Assembly: GCF_003326475.1 (NCBI RefSeq)
Contig: NZ_JPWA01000029.1
Coordinates: 1-60,644, forward strand
Direction: 5' to 3'
Length of the DNA stretch: 60,644 nucleotides
Origin: Thalassospira xianhensis MCCC 1A02616
GTDB taxonomy: Bacteria; Pseudomonadota; Alphaproteobacteria; Rhodospirillales; Thalassospiraceae
Shown: positions 43,886 through 55,256 of the stretch, one piece after another
Layout: each line of letters begins with the position of its first letter
Position numbering within the stretch: the stretch's first letter is position 1
The notes under the pieces: generated by a model
The model's input: the letters and a program-made list of their open reading frames with translations, nothing else
What the model was told of the DNA's origin: nothing
The model's database searches: none
Program-made: the position numbers and the translations under genes

Positions 43886-46102
43886 TCAGTTTTTGACAAG
43901 GTCGGCCCTGCCGGTTGCTTCGGCCAGTGCATCCAGAACTTCTTTTTTGCTGAGAAGTTCCGAAAGCAGGATGCCTTTTTCGGCGTTCGGGCCAAACACC
44001 GCGTTAAACGGAATGCCATAGCGGCCGTAGCCAGCAAGGTAGCCTGCAATGACCGGGTCGGGACGGGTCCAGTCGCCCTGCATCACAATGACATCATCCG
44101 CCGACAGGGCGGTGGCGATTTCATCGGTTTCAAGCACGAGCTTCTTGTTGACCTGACAACTGACGCACCATTCGGCGGTGATATCGACCAGAACGGTTTT
44201 GCCATCGGCCACATGGCGGGCGATTTCATCCGGGGCGAAGGGCTGCCACGGGAGTTTGCCGGTGGCGGTTTCGGTCGCCCCCGTGTTGCGCACCGGGGCC
44301 TTGGAAAAGCCCGGCGCAAATAGGGCGGCCAGAACGCCAAGGGTTGCGAGTGCGGTGAAGGTAAATTTGCGTTTCTGCACCGTTGTGCGGTGGCGGGCAA
44401 ACAGAAGGATGCCCGCAATCACAAGGGCCACACCAACCGCAATCGCCCCGCCCATGCCGATCTGAACCGCCAGAACCGACAGAAGCCAGACAGCCGTTCC
44501 GGCAAGGGCCACGCCCAGAACCCCTTTGACAAAGCCCATCCAGCGGCCCGGTTTGGGGAGCAGGCGGGCAATTTCGGGCCGGGTGGCAATCGCGAGATAA
44601 GGAATGGCCAAGCCGATACCCAGCAGGGTGAATATCCAGAAGATATCAAAGCTGCTGCCGGCCAGCGCGAAACCGACCGCCGTGCCAAGGAACGGGGCCG
44701 AACACGGGGTTGCCAGCAGGGTGGCAAACATGCCGGTCAGGAAATGACCGCCAAGGTGGCTTCCGGATTGTTCGCGCGTGGTGATCGCATCATTGGCGGC
44801 ATTGCCGAGTTCGGCCGGGCCATTGATTTCAAACAGGCCCCACATATTGAAGGCAAACAGGGCCACGATGATGGTCATCACGGTCAGGAACAGGGGTTGC
44901 TGGAACTGAATGCCCCAGCCAATCGTGCCACCGGCAAGCTTGATCGCGATCAGCATGGCGGCGATCAGCCAGAAGGACGTGATGATGCCCGCCGCACTGG
45001 CAAGGAAGCCGCGCCGGGTGGCGCTGCGCTCAGAACCTTGGGCCTTCATCGCCGACATGACCTTGATCGACAGGACCGGCAGGACGCAGGGCATGAAATT
45101 AAGGATGAAACCGCCCAGAAGGGCGAGTGCACCGATCAGCCACAGGCTGGTGGCGGCGATGCTGGTGCCGGAAACGGTGTTGCTGCTGGTGCCGGAGCCA
45201 GACGGGGAAGCGGCGATCTGGCGGTCCTGTTCGATGGCAAGGGGGCCGGCAATGACGGTGACGATCACGTCATCGCCAATCGTGGTCTGACCGTCCTTCA
45301 GGCCATAGATCGGGATCTGGAACTGCTGCGTGCCGGTTGCGTCATCGGTCGCGGTCGGGACCGGCACGCCAAAGCCAAGGCGGACATTGCCTTCGATCAG
45401 GATTTCGACCGGGTCGGTCGCGGTTTGATCAAGTCCCGAGACGGTGACATTGAGAACCGTTTTGTCATTTTCGCCCGATGTGTCGACCGACTGCCAGATA
45501 TCGGTGACCGACATCGGCAGGTTATCCCCGCGAAGCGGGACACGGGATGCGAATTTTTCGATGTCATGGGCAAAGCTGCTGATGGCGGCGTTATCGATGT
45601 TTGTGCCGCCCGAAAGGCTTGCCGGGATATCAAGGGTCAGGTGGGCCTGTGCGGGGATGCAGACATCGCTGCAAACCAGATAATCGACATCAAGCTCGAT
45701 ATGGGCGGCCTGTGCGGGATCGGTCACCGGGACATCAATCGGCAGGATGATGTGATCCTTGTAGCCGAATGTTTCCAGCCCAAAGATCGAAAAGCGGTGC
45801 GGGGCGGGCCAGCGGATTTCGCCATTGCCGATATTGGTTGATCCGGCCCAGTCAAGCTGCGGCGGGAAACCGGCATCCCCGGCGCTGCGCCAATAGATTT
45901 TCCAGTCGGGCTCAAGTTCAAATTCAAGACCAAGGCGGATTTCATCGCGGCCATTGATGGCGTCGCGTGCGCTGAGCAGGCGGACCGATGCGAAATCCTC
46001 GTCAACCCGGTTGCTGGCGGCTGTTTGGGCATGCGGACCTGCGCCGAGCGGGGCGAGGGCGGCGATAAACAGGCCGAGGGTGACAAGCAAAGACCGGATC
46101 AC
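43886..46102 (-). CDS. dsbD: Protein-disulfide reductase, DsbD/ScsB type
   Basis: Moves reducing power from cytoplasmic thioredoxin across the inner membrane to periplasmic proteins. The 738-residue protein has a signal peptide (ending near GPHAQ), a large periplasmic N-terminal domain with the cysteine pair VCSDVCIPAQ, a DsbD membrane core with cysteines in NFMPCVLPVLS and TPCSAPFLGTAVG, and a C-terminal thioredoxin domain with CVSC. The long N-terminal domain favours the ScsB subgroup. I chose the GTG at 46102 because AAGGA lies 8 nt upstream; the ATG at 46204 lacks this. It may recharge the TlpA-like protein at 3514. Confidence 0.9.
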   Translation of the reverse strand: MIRSLLVTLGLFIAALAPLGAGPHAQTAASNRVDEDFASVRLLSARDAINGRDEIRLGLEFELEPDWKIYWRSAGDAGFPPQLDWAGSTNIGNGEIRWPAPHRFSIFGLETFGYKDHIILPIDVPVTDPAQAAHIELDVDYLVCSDVCIPAQAHLTLDIPASLSGGTNIDNAAISSFAHDIEKFASRVPLRGDNLPMSVTDIWQSVDTSGENDKTVLNVTVSGLDQTATDPVEILIEGNVRLGFGVPVPTATDDATGTQQFQIPIYGLKDGQTTIGDDVIVTVIAGPLAIEQDRQIAASPSGSGTSSNTVSGTSIAATSLWLIGALALLGGFILNFMPCVLPVLSIKVMSAMKAQGSERSATRRGFLASAAGIITSFWLIAAMLIAIKLAGGTIGWGIQFQQPLFLTVMTIIVALFAFNMWGLFEINGPAELGNAANDAITTREQSGSHLGGHFLTGMFATLLATPCSAPFLGTAVGFALAGSSFDIFWIFTLLGIGLAIPYLAIATRPEIARLLPKPGRWMGFVKGVLGVALAGTAVWLLSVLAVQIGMGGAIAVGVALVIAGILLFARHRTTVQKRKFTFTALATLGVLAALFAPGFSKAPVRNTGATETATGKLPWQPFAPDEIARHVADGKTVLVDITAEWCVSCQVNKKLVLETDEIATALSADDVIVMQGDWTRPDPVIAGYLAGYGRYGIPFNAVFGPNAEKGILLSELLSKKEVLDALAEATGRADLVKN

Positions 46103-46474
46103 GGGTGTTTCCTTCTGGTTTTCGACACAGGCACGACGATATTCCGTCTGATGGATATGGCACGAAACCGGGCTTTGTGCCACCGGCATGCCATGGAAAT
46201 GCAACGGAAATCATGGCTAATCCCGGTTCATGTTCAATGCAAGGCACGACTGCGTTACCGGGTTGTGTGCCGGGGCGTGTAATTGCAGGATGCCATCAAA
46301 TTTATGGTGATATTCCTGTCGATTGCATGTTGGACTACCTACATGTAAAGCAGTGGCGCGTTTCGTCTTTGATCGATGTCATTTTTGGACTGTTTTCAGG
46401 CAAAGGTGGCTTTCGGTGGTAATGGACGACGGATCGCGTTAGGTTTGTATGAGCAAAACAGGAAAAGTTCGGGA
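46103..46474. other. Divergent gap between dsbD and algH, nothing recognised
   Basis: The 372-bp stretch separates two divergent genes and must hold their promoters. I see no convincing -35/-10 pair, palindrome, small gene or RNA. Confidence 0.5.
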
Positions 46475-47053
46475 ATGGGAATTAAAGAACACACTGGCGA
46501 ATATCTGGAAGGGAAGCTGCTTGTGGCGATGCCGGGCATGCGTGACCCCCGCTTTTCGCAAAGCGTGGTCTATATCTGTGCCCATAACGAGGATGGGGCG
46601 ATGGGGCTGGTGGTCAACCGGCTGATCGACAGCATCACGTTTCCCGAACTGCTTGAACAGCTTGGCATTGCGCGCCCGGCACCGACGATTGCCGATATTC
46701 AGGTACATTTCGGTGGCCCGGTTGAAAGCGGGCGGGGGTTTGTTCTGCACAGTACCGATTTTGAAAACGAGGCGACCCTGCATGTCGATCCCGGTGTGTC
46801 GGTGACGGCGACGGTCGATATCCTTGAACAGATTGCGCTCGGCGAAGGTCCGAAAAGCAGCATTCTCGCCCTTGGTTATGCCGGATGGCGCAGCGGGCAG
46901 CTTGAAAGTGAAATCCTTGCCAATGGCTGGCTGCATGTTGATGCGGATGCCGACCTTCTGTTTGATACCGATTGCGAAGACAAATGGGAACGGGCCTTTG
47001 CCAAGCTGGGCTTTGCCCCCGAACTTCTTTCGGGTGAGGCGGGCCACGCCTGA
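46475..47053 (+). CDS. YqgE/AlgH family protein
   Basis: A 192-residue protein with the family start [39 protein letters not shown], cited here by [11 protein letters not shown] and GAMGLVVN, and [15 protein letters not shown]. AlgH was linked to alginate regulation in Pseudomonas, but the biochemical role is unsettled. I chose ATG 46475 ([14 protein letters not shown]) over upstream in-frame starts because it matches the usual beginning. It converges with the second CheZ gene across a shared terminator. Confidence 0.9.
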   Translation: MGIKEHTGEYLEGKLLVAMPGMRDPRFSQSVVYICAHNEDGAMGLVVNRLIDSITFPELLEQLGIARPAPTIADIQVHFGGPVESGRGFVLHSTDFENEATLHVDPGVSVTATVDILEQIALGEGPKSSILALGYAGWRSGQLESEILANGWLHVDADADLLFDTDCEDKWERAFAKLGFAPELLSGEAGHA

Positions 47054-47093
47054 GAGCATGCGTCAGACCACGGGACCAAACTCCGCACATGAA

Positions 47094-47119
47094 AAAGCCT
47101 GCCGTTTCCGGCAGGCTTT
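47094..47119. terminator. Bidirectional terminator between algH and cheZ paralogue 2
   Basis: AAAGCCTGCCG pairs perfectly with CGGCAGGCTTT across a TTTC loop. The minus strand continues as TTTTTC and the plus strand as GGTGTTTTG, so it can serve both convergent genes. Confidence 0.85.
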
Positions 47120-47153
47120 GGTGTTTTGGTGACGTTTCAGGCCAATAAACGGA

Positions 47154-47972
47154 TCAGTCGAACAGGGCGTCGATTTCTTCCTGCGAGAAAATCTGATCGA
47201 TTTCGTCCTGGCTGACGCGCTCGACATTCTGTGGGGCGCGGGTGACGGTTTTATCGAGATTGTCCTGGCCTTTGGGATCGGCGGGCAGATCGAACTCGCC
47301 AAAGTCATCCTCGCCCCAGATTTCGATCACGCGGGTCACGCGTTCCTCGATATATTTCATGGTGTTGACGACTTTGGTGATGCGCTGCCCGGTCAGGTCC
47401 TGGAAGTTACAGGATTCAAACACCTTGACCACCAGATCGACGATATCGTCGGCCAGCCCCTGGGTGTAGTCATCCGGGGCGGCGGAGCGGATATTGTGGG
47501 CGACGGCATCGATTTTCTCGACGGTTTCAAGGATGTTGGCGGTGGCATCCTCCGTCGCGGCGACGACGGAATCAAGCTCGCCCTTGACGATGTTAAGCCG
47601 CGTGCCGCTGCTATCATCCGGGGCGGTATAGAGGGCGGCGATTTCGCGCTTGGTTTCCTGAATGGAATTGGCGAGTGCGCGGATTTCGGTCTTGAGCATG
47701 CGAAGCTCGTTGCGCGCATCGTCCTGATCTTCGTCATCGGCGCGCGCATTCAGCTTTTTCTGTTCTTCCATCATGATGCGGATGTCGGACAGAAGTTCCA
47801 CCTTCAGATCCTCGATCGCATTATGGAGTGAGGACATATCCGCACCACCGGTGGCACCGCCATCAGCGGCCGGTGCCGGTAACGGCATGGATACGATATC
47901 ACTCATACTTTCCAGCTTGTTGAGCAGCCGGAGCTCTGCGGTGAAAAGCTTTTTGCTTCCTTGGCGGGACAT
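47154..47972 (-). CDS. CheZ-family CheY-P phosphatase, paralogue 2
   Basis: A 272-residue CheZ-like protein sharing with paralogue 1 the N-terminus (MSRQGSKKLFTAELRL) and the catalytic stretch ESCNFQDLTGQRITKVV. The middle is a long charged coiled coil (about 50-140). The C-terminus carries two consecutive copies of a docking-type motif, SQDEIDQIF and SQEEIDALFD, where paralogue 1 has one. It lies 4.6 kb from paralogue 1 on the opposite strand, with no che genes between. It may act on a different CheY. Confidence 0.88.
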   Translation of the reverse strand: MSRQGSKKLFTAELRLLNKLESMSDIVSMPLPAPAADGGATGGADMSSLHNAIEDLKVELLSDIRIMMEEQKKLNARADDEDQDDARNELRMLKTEIRALANSIQETKREIAALYTAPDDSSGTRLNIVKGELDSVVAATEDATANILETVEKIDAVAHNIRSAAPDDYTQGLADDIVDLVVKVFESCNFQDLTGQRITKVVNTMKYIEERVTRVIEIWGEDDFGEFDLPADPKGQDNLDKTVTRAPQNVERVSQDEIDQIFSQEEIDALFD

Positions 47973-48948
47973 GAGCGAACCTCGATCTGAAACGTCACGG
48001 TAATCCTGCCCGGATGATAATCGAGAATTATCGGAAGGACAGGAAAAATAATACTTTCGAATAGAACAGTTCCAGCCAACCGGTCAGGTTGCTGATACCA
48101 TTCTCCTGATATTGGGAAAAAATCCCGCAATTAAAGGCATATGCGCGTTTTTATGTAGGTTTCGTGTCCCGAAAGCGGAAGCCCGGCGCGCAAGTGATCC
48201 GGCAGGTTCCTTGTGCCAACAATCACAGAGATCGCGGCGATTATCAACCTTTGTGCGGTGCATTCGAAAAACTTCATGCGCGATCCGGTTTCTGAGGATC
48301 GAAACCAACAGGACGGGGCAGAGCGGGTGCAGGTCGGGTACAGATCAGGTCGGGCGGGTTTTACGACTCGGTGGGGCGGTAAATGATTGATTGCGATGGC
48401 TTTGCCTGTGGATAACTTGCCAGAACCGGCCCCGGTTTTGCGATCAAAGTCGCGTCGTTCGGGGGATGCCGATAAATCCGTACCTAAATGATTATTTTAC
48501 CTGCGGTTTGTATCGTCTAAAGGATAATTTCCTGCTGTCTGTTGCGTGGCAGCAATCGGGGCTATGATGGCCCGGCGCGATAAGGAATGGCAGGATTTCT
48601 ATCGCAGGGGTAGGGCATTGGATTTAGAAAAAAATTGAACCAGTGCGCTAAATTCCTGAAAGGACAAGTAATATTTTTGTGCAACGCAGCGAGGTTTTTT
48701 CTGGAACAGGTAGTGAAGATAGGCTATTTGCCTGCCATACCGTTGTGCCGCAGTGCATGCGGGTTTAAAAATCAGGTTTGTCTGATGTTGTGTTGTGATT
48801 CTGATGGCTTGCCGATTTATGGTTGAGTCATCACGGCATGCCTTTTCGGTGAACGAACAACCCGTTATGTTCGTAAATGTCGATGGTCACGATGTGGCTT
48901 TCCTTTGGACAAATTGCCTTGAGATGTAATGCGAGGGGGCAGATTCGC
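47973..48948. other. 976-bp gap upstream of the cox operon, no gene recognised
   Basis: Short open frames exist on both strands but none has a good start, family-like sequence or length. A single perfect DnaA-box sequence (TGTGGATAA, 48407-48415) and a 6-bp hairpin GGTTTC/GAAACC (48287-48306) are present. The part from about 48480 is AT-richer and probably holds the cox promoter. An unrecognised small RNA is possible. Confidence 0.5.
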
Positions 48949-51398
<2,450 letters not shown>

Positions 51399-51484
51399 TT
51401 GATCCGATCTTGCGTTCCCCGCCGTGACCAGCCGGTCCCGGCGGGGAACATACGACCGCCCAAAGAAGAAAAGACCAGGATTAC

Positions 51485-52411
51485 ATGACCAAGCAGGCCG
51501 CCCAGCAGACCCTTGCAATCGATAACATCGCCGCATTACCGGTATCGGAAGTGCGCGACTATATTGCGTTGCTGAAACCCGGTGTAATGACCCTTGTGGT
51601 GTTCACCGGTGCCGTGGGTCTTTTGATTGCACCGGGAACAATGCATCCGTTCCTGGCGCTGGTTGCGATTGCCTGTATTGCCGTTGCCAGCGGGGCGGCG
51701 GCATCAATCAACATGTGGTACGACCGCGATATCGACATCCACATGAAACGCACCCAGAACCGCCCGATCCCGGCCGGCCGCGTGCCCGCCGACGAGGCGC
51801 TGTCACTGGGGATCGCGTTATCCATCCTTTCCGTGACCGTCATGGCGGTTGCGATCAATTTTGCCGCCGCCGCCCTTCTGGCGGTGTCTATTGCGTTTTA
51901 CGTGTTCGTTTACACCATGTGGCTGAAACGCAGCACACCGCAGAATATCGTCATTGGCGGTGCAGCCGGGGCATTCCCCCCGATGATCGGCTGGGCGTCG
52001 GTGACCGGCGGGATCGATATCAATTCGATTGCGCTGTTTCTGATTATCTTTATGTGGACGCCGCCGCATTTCTGGGCGCTGGCCCTGTTTCGCTGTGGCG
52101 ATTATGCCAAGGTCGGCGTACCGATGATGCCGGTTGTGGCCGGTGAAGTCGCGACCAAGAAACAGATGCTGATCTATACGATCCTGTTGTTGCCGATCAC
52201 GTTTGTGCCGGTCGCGACCGGGTTGCTTGGCGTGTTTTACGGTGTGACGGCGGGACTGACCGGTTTGTGGTTCCTGCGCCATGCGGTTCGCGTGCTGCGC
52301 AATGCCGAAGAAAAAGCACCGCACAAGATGTTCGGATATTCGATCCTTTATCTGTTCGTTCTGTTTGGTGCGATGGTCGCCGATGTCTGGATCAAAGGAT
52401 ATCTGGCATGA
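51485..52411 (+). CDS. ctaB: Protoheme IX farnesyltransferase (heme O synthase)
   Basis: Farnesylates heme b to heme O on the way to the heme A of the oxidase. The 308-residue membrane protein has the UbiA-family allylic-diphosphate motif NMWYDRDIDIHMKRTQNRP and the second acidic loop region RCGDYAKVGVPMMP. It is placed directly after the subunit I gene. Its stop overlaps the start of the small coxF-like gene as ATGA. Confidence 0.96.
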   Translation: MTKQAAQQTLAIDNIAALPVSEVRDYIALLKPGVMTLVVFTGAVGLLIAPGTMHPFLALVAIACIAVASGAAASINMWYDRDIDIHMKRTQNRPIPAGRVPADEALSLGIALSILSVTVMAVAINFAAAALLAVSIAFYVFVYTMWLKRSTPQNIVIGGAAGAFPPMIGWASVTGGIDINSIALFLIIFMWTPPHFWALALFRCGDYAKVGVPMMPVVAGEVATKKQMLIYTILLLPITFVPVATGLLGVFYGVTAGLTGLWFLRHAVRVLRNAEEKAPHKMFGYSILYLFVLFGAMVADVWIKGYLA

Positions 52412-52545
52412 CCGAACCCAAAATGAGCAAAGCCGAACTGGATGCGTTTTACGCCAAGCGGCGCAAGAAGAACTGGGCGTTTCTTGCCATTCTTGGCGGG
52501 CTGGCGGTTCTGTTTTTCGCCATCACCATTCTTAAGATGAGCTAG
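52408..52545 (+). CDS. Small single-helix cox operon protein (CoxF-like)
   Basis: A 45-residue protein with a charged N-terminus (KAELDAFYAKRRKKNW) and one hydrophobic helix (about 24-42). A similar short gene between ctaB and ctaG is common in alphaproteobacterial cox operons and is often called CoxF. Its role in oxidase assembly is presumed only. It overlaps ctaB by ATGA and precedes ctaG by 7 bp. Confidence 0.75.
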   Translation: MTEPKMSKAELDAFYAKRRKKNWAFLAILGGLAVLFFAITILKMS

Positions 52546-52552
52546 GGCATAT

Positions 52553-53143
52553 ATGGCTGATCAGAAGCATGCGGATAAAACAAAGGCGCGCAACAAGCGC
52601 GTATTGCTGAGCTGTGTTGCCATTGTTGGCGGCATGATCGGTTTGTCCTATGCCTCGGTCCCGCTTTATGCGCTGTTTTGTCAGGTGACGGGATATGGCG
52701 GCACCACACAGGTCGCCACCGACGCGCCGCGTGATGTTTCGGAAAAGACCATCAAAATCCGCTTCAATGCCGATGTGAATTCCCGCCTGCCGTGGCAGTT
52801 CAAGCCCGAGCAGCGTGAAATCACCGTCAAGCTGGGCGAGGACAACCTTGCCTATTACGTCGCCGAAAACATGTCGGTCAAACCGGTCACCGGTCAGGCG
52901 CTTTACAATGTAACGCCGCTTAAGGCCGGGCAGTATTTCAGCAAGATCGCCTGTTTCTGTTTTGACGAGCAGACGCTTGAACCCGGCCAGCGCGTGGATA
53001 TGCCTGTCAGTTTCTATGTCGATCCGGCGATCGCAGAAGACCCGAATACCCAGGACGTGAAGACGATTACCCTGTCCTATACCTTCTATAAGACCGAGGC
53101 ATCGGTTGAAGGTCCGGGCGGGGATAAAGGAAAAGGAGGCTAG
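52553..53143 (+). CDS. ctaG: Cytochrome c oxidase assembly protein CtaG (Cox11)
   Basis: Delivers copper to the CuB site of subunit I. The 196-residue protein has one N-terminal membrane helix (about 17-38), then a periplasmic immunoglobulin-like domain with the copper motif KIACFCFDEQTL and a further cysteine in ALFCQVTGYGG. Length and order are standard. It is followed by ctaE after 83 bp. Confidence 0.96.
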   Translation: MADQKHADKTKARNKRVLLSCVAIVGGMIGLSYASVPLYALFCQVTGYGGTTQVATDAPRDVSEKTIKIRFNADVNSRLPWQFKPEQREITVKLGEDNLAYYVAENMSVKPVTGQALYNVTPLKAGQYFSKIACFCFDEQTLEPGQRVDMPVSFYVDPAIAEDPNTQDVKTITLSYTFYKTEASVEGPGGDKGKGG

Positions 53144-53226
53144 GGGCCTGACCGGTTGGCAGGTTCCGTGTTTCCAATGAAGAGAGCTTTGAAGGTTTCA
53201 TTTGTGAGGATTGAGGGGGGCGAGGA

Positions 53227-54027
53227 ATGAGTGATCACGCTCAGAAACATCCGTTCCATCTGGTAGACCCGAGCCCGTGGCCGTTGGTGGCTGCGTTGTC
53301 TGCGGGACTGTTTACCGGTGGCATGGTCATGTTCATGCATTCGGATCGTGCGCCGACAGATTTCTGGCTGGCAGCACTTGGACTGGCGGGCATTCTGTTC
53401 GTGATGTTCCGCTGGTGGAGCAACGTGATCAGCGAGTCCACCATCTACCACAACAAGGTTGTGCAGATCGGCTTGCGGTATGGCATGTCGCTGTTTATCG
53501 CGTCCGAGGTGATGTTCTTTGTCGCCTTCTTCTGGGCGTTCTTCCACAACGCGTTCATTATTTTCAGCCCCGGTGTGACCGAATGGCCGCCCGCAGGCGT
53601 TGAAGTCCTTGATCCGTGGGATTTGCCGTTCATCAACACCCTGATCCTGCTTCTGTCGGGCTGCACGCTGACCTGGGCGCATCATGGCTGCCTTGAAGGC
53701 AAGAAGAAGGACATGGTGCAGGGGCTGGCGATTACGGTTGCCCTTGGCGTCATCTTCCTGTGCCTGCAGGCTTATGAATACAGTCATGCCGCATTCGGCT
53801 TTGCCGATGGCATTTATTCGTCGACCTTCTATATGGCGACCGGTTTCCACGGTTTCCACGTGTTTGTCGGCACCGTGTTCCTTGCGGTCTGCCTTGTGCG
53901 GGCGATCAAGGACGGCTTTAAACCCGACCATCATTTCGGTCTGGAAGCCGCCGCATGGTACTGGCATTTCGTTGACGTTGTCTGGCTGTTCCTGTTCTTT
54001 GCCGTTTACATCTGGGGCGGCGAATAA
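53227..54027 (+). CDS. ctaE: Cytochrome c oxidase subunit III
   Basis: The third core subunit of the aa3 oxidase, seven membrane helices, which stabilises proton uptake. The 266-residue protein has HPFHLVDPSPWPL at the start, GMSLFIASEVMFFVAFFWAFFH with the lipid-binding acidic residue, and WYWHFVDVVWLFLFF at the end. GAGG precedes the ATG. Confidence 0.97.
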   Translation: MSDHAQKHPFHLVDPSPWPLVAALSAGLFTGGMVMFMHSDRAPTDFWLAALGLAGILFVMFRWWSNVISESTIYHNKVVQIGLRYGMSLFIASEVMFFVAFFWAFFHNAFIIFSPGVTEWPPAGVEVLDPWDLPFINTLILLLSGCTLTWAHHGCLEGKKKDMVQGLAITVALGVIFLCLQAYEYSHAAFGFADGIYSSTFYMATGFHGFHVFVGTVFLAVCLVRAIKDGFKPDHHFGLEAAAWYWHFVDVVWLFLFFAVYIWGGE

Positions 54028-54044
54028 AGGATACCGGTCAGCCA

Positions 54045-54413
54045 ATGACCCTGGATTATTATCCTGCACTTTCCCCCATCCGCACCGGGCTGGCATGCAA
54101 ATGCCCCCGCTGTGGCGGGGGAAAGCTGTTTTCGGGCTTTCTCAATGTTCGCGAAAGCTGTTCGCAATGCGGTCTTGATCTTCGCGGTCATGACGCCGGT
54201 GATGGCCCGGCCGTTTTTATCATCTTCATTCTCGGTTTTATCGTGGTGCCGATGGCGCTCTGGGTCGAGATGACCTATATGCCGCCTTTGTGGCTGCATG
54301 CGGTGTTATGGTTTCCGACCATCATCGGGGTAACACTGGCCTTGCTGCGACCGTTAAAAGGCCTCATGGTGGCGCTGCAATATCGCCACCGGTCGACTTC
54401 CGAACAGGATTGA
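54045..54413 (+). CDS. DUF983 family membrane protein
   Basis: A 122-residue protein with a zinc-ribbon-like N-terminus (CKCPRCGGGKLF ... CSQCGLDL) and two membrane helices (about 57-78 and 83-102). DUF983 proteins recur in alphaproteobacterial cox operons, which suggests a role in oxidase biogenesis, but the activity is unknown. It lies 17 bp after ctaE and 9 bp before surf1. Confidence 0.9.
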   Translation: MTLDYYPALSPIRTGLACKCPRCGGGKLFSGFLNVRESCSQCGLDLRGHDAGDGPAVFIIFILGFIVVPMALWVEMTYMPPLWLHAVLWFPTIIGVTLALLRPLKGLMVALQYRHRSTSEQD

Positions 54414-54422
54414 ACTCAATAG

Positions 54423-55145
54423 ATGCCGCTTCTGACGACACGCCCAAGCCCCGCGATCAAAATCTGTGCCGGTCTTGCCCTTGTGATCCTTCTGGGACTT
54501 GGCTCCTGGCAGGTGGATCGCCTGTTCTGGAAACAGAACCTGATCGCGGAACGCCAGGCGCAGGCGACCCAGCCGCCTATTGCCGTGCCGACAGATGTTG
54601 CGCCCGACCCGGCGATGGCATTCCGGGCTGCCTATGCCGAAGGGCATTTTCTGAACGATCAGGAAATGTATCTGATGGCGCGCACACGCCGCGGCAATAT
54701 CGGGTTTCATCTGATCACGCCGCTTGAACAGGAAGATGGCCGGATCATTCTGGTCAATCGCGGCTGGGTGCCGCAGGATTATCGCGATCCTTCGACACGG
54801 CCCGACAGCCTGATTGACGGCAATGTCCGGGTAACCGGTGTGTTGCGCCTGCCGCAAACCCGCCACTGGGTGCAGCCGGAAAACGAACCGCTGGAAAACC
54901 AGTGGTTCTTTGTCGATGTCGATGCGATGGCCGAGGATAGTGGGGCAGACCTTGCCAGCCGCTATTATCTTGAACTTGACGAAACGGAAATCCCCGGCGG
55001 GTTGCCGATTGGCGGTCAGGCGAAAATCGATCTGCCGAACAATCATCTTGAATATGCGATCACCTGGTACAGCCTTGCGCTTTCGCTGATTGTGATCTTT
55101 ATTCTGTATCACCGCCGCCCGCAGAAAGATGACGCCGAAAGCTGA
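54423..55145 (+). CDS. SURF1 family oxidase assembly protein
   Basis: Supports heme A insertion into subunit I. The 240-residue protein has membrane helices at both ends (about 14-32 and 212-232) around a periplasmic domain, with the family stretches LGSWQVDRLFWKQNLI, GNIGFHLITPLEQEDG, NRGWVPQ and NNHLEYAITWYSLA. It closes the cox operon. Confidence 0.95.
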   Translation: MPLLTTRPSPAIKICAGLALVILLGLGSWQVDRLFWKQNLIAERQAQATQPPIAVPTDVAPDPAMAFRAAYAEGHFLNDQEMYLMARTRRGNIGFHLITPLEQEDGRIILVNRGWVPQDYRDPSTRPDSLIDGNVRVTGVLRLPQTRHWVQPENEPLENQWFFVDVDAMAEDSGADLASRYYLELDETEIPGGLPIGGQAKIDLPNNHLEYAITWYSLALSLIVIFILYHRRPQKDDAES

Positions 55146-55256
55146 TCCTTTCTGACGATATTTCCAGCCGCTTTTCGCAACGCTGCCCGATACCGGTTGC
55201 GGCGTTTCGTTTGCCCGGTTTGCCAGATTTTCCGGTTCCGCCGAACAGGAGTTCCC

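Noticed and set aside
48112..48390. 92-codon plus-strand open frame in the gap before coxB
   Set aside because: No ribosome-binding site, composition rich in Arg, Ser and Cys unlike the neighbours, no recognisable family, and an antisense frame overlaps it.
48407..48415. Perfect DnaA box TGTGGATAA as evidence for a replication origin
   Set aside because: It is a single copy. One 9-mer match in 60 kb on two strands is expected about every second window, and no dnaA, dnaN or cluster of boxes is nearby.
48635..48826. 63-codon open frame before coxB
   Set aside because: Cysteine-rich, no domain, weak start context and probably within the cox leader or promoter.
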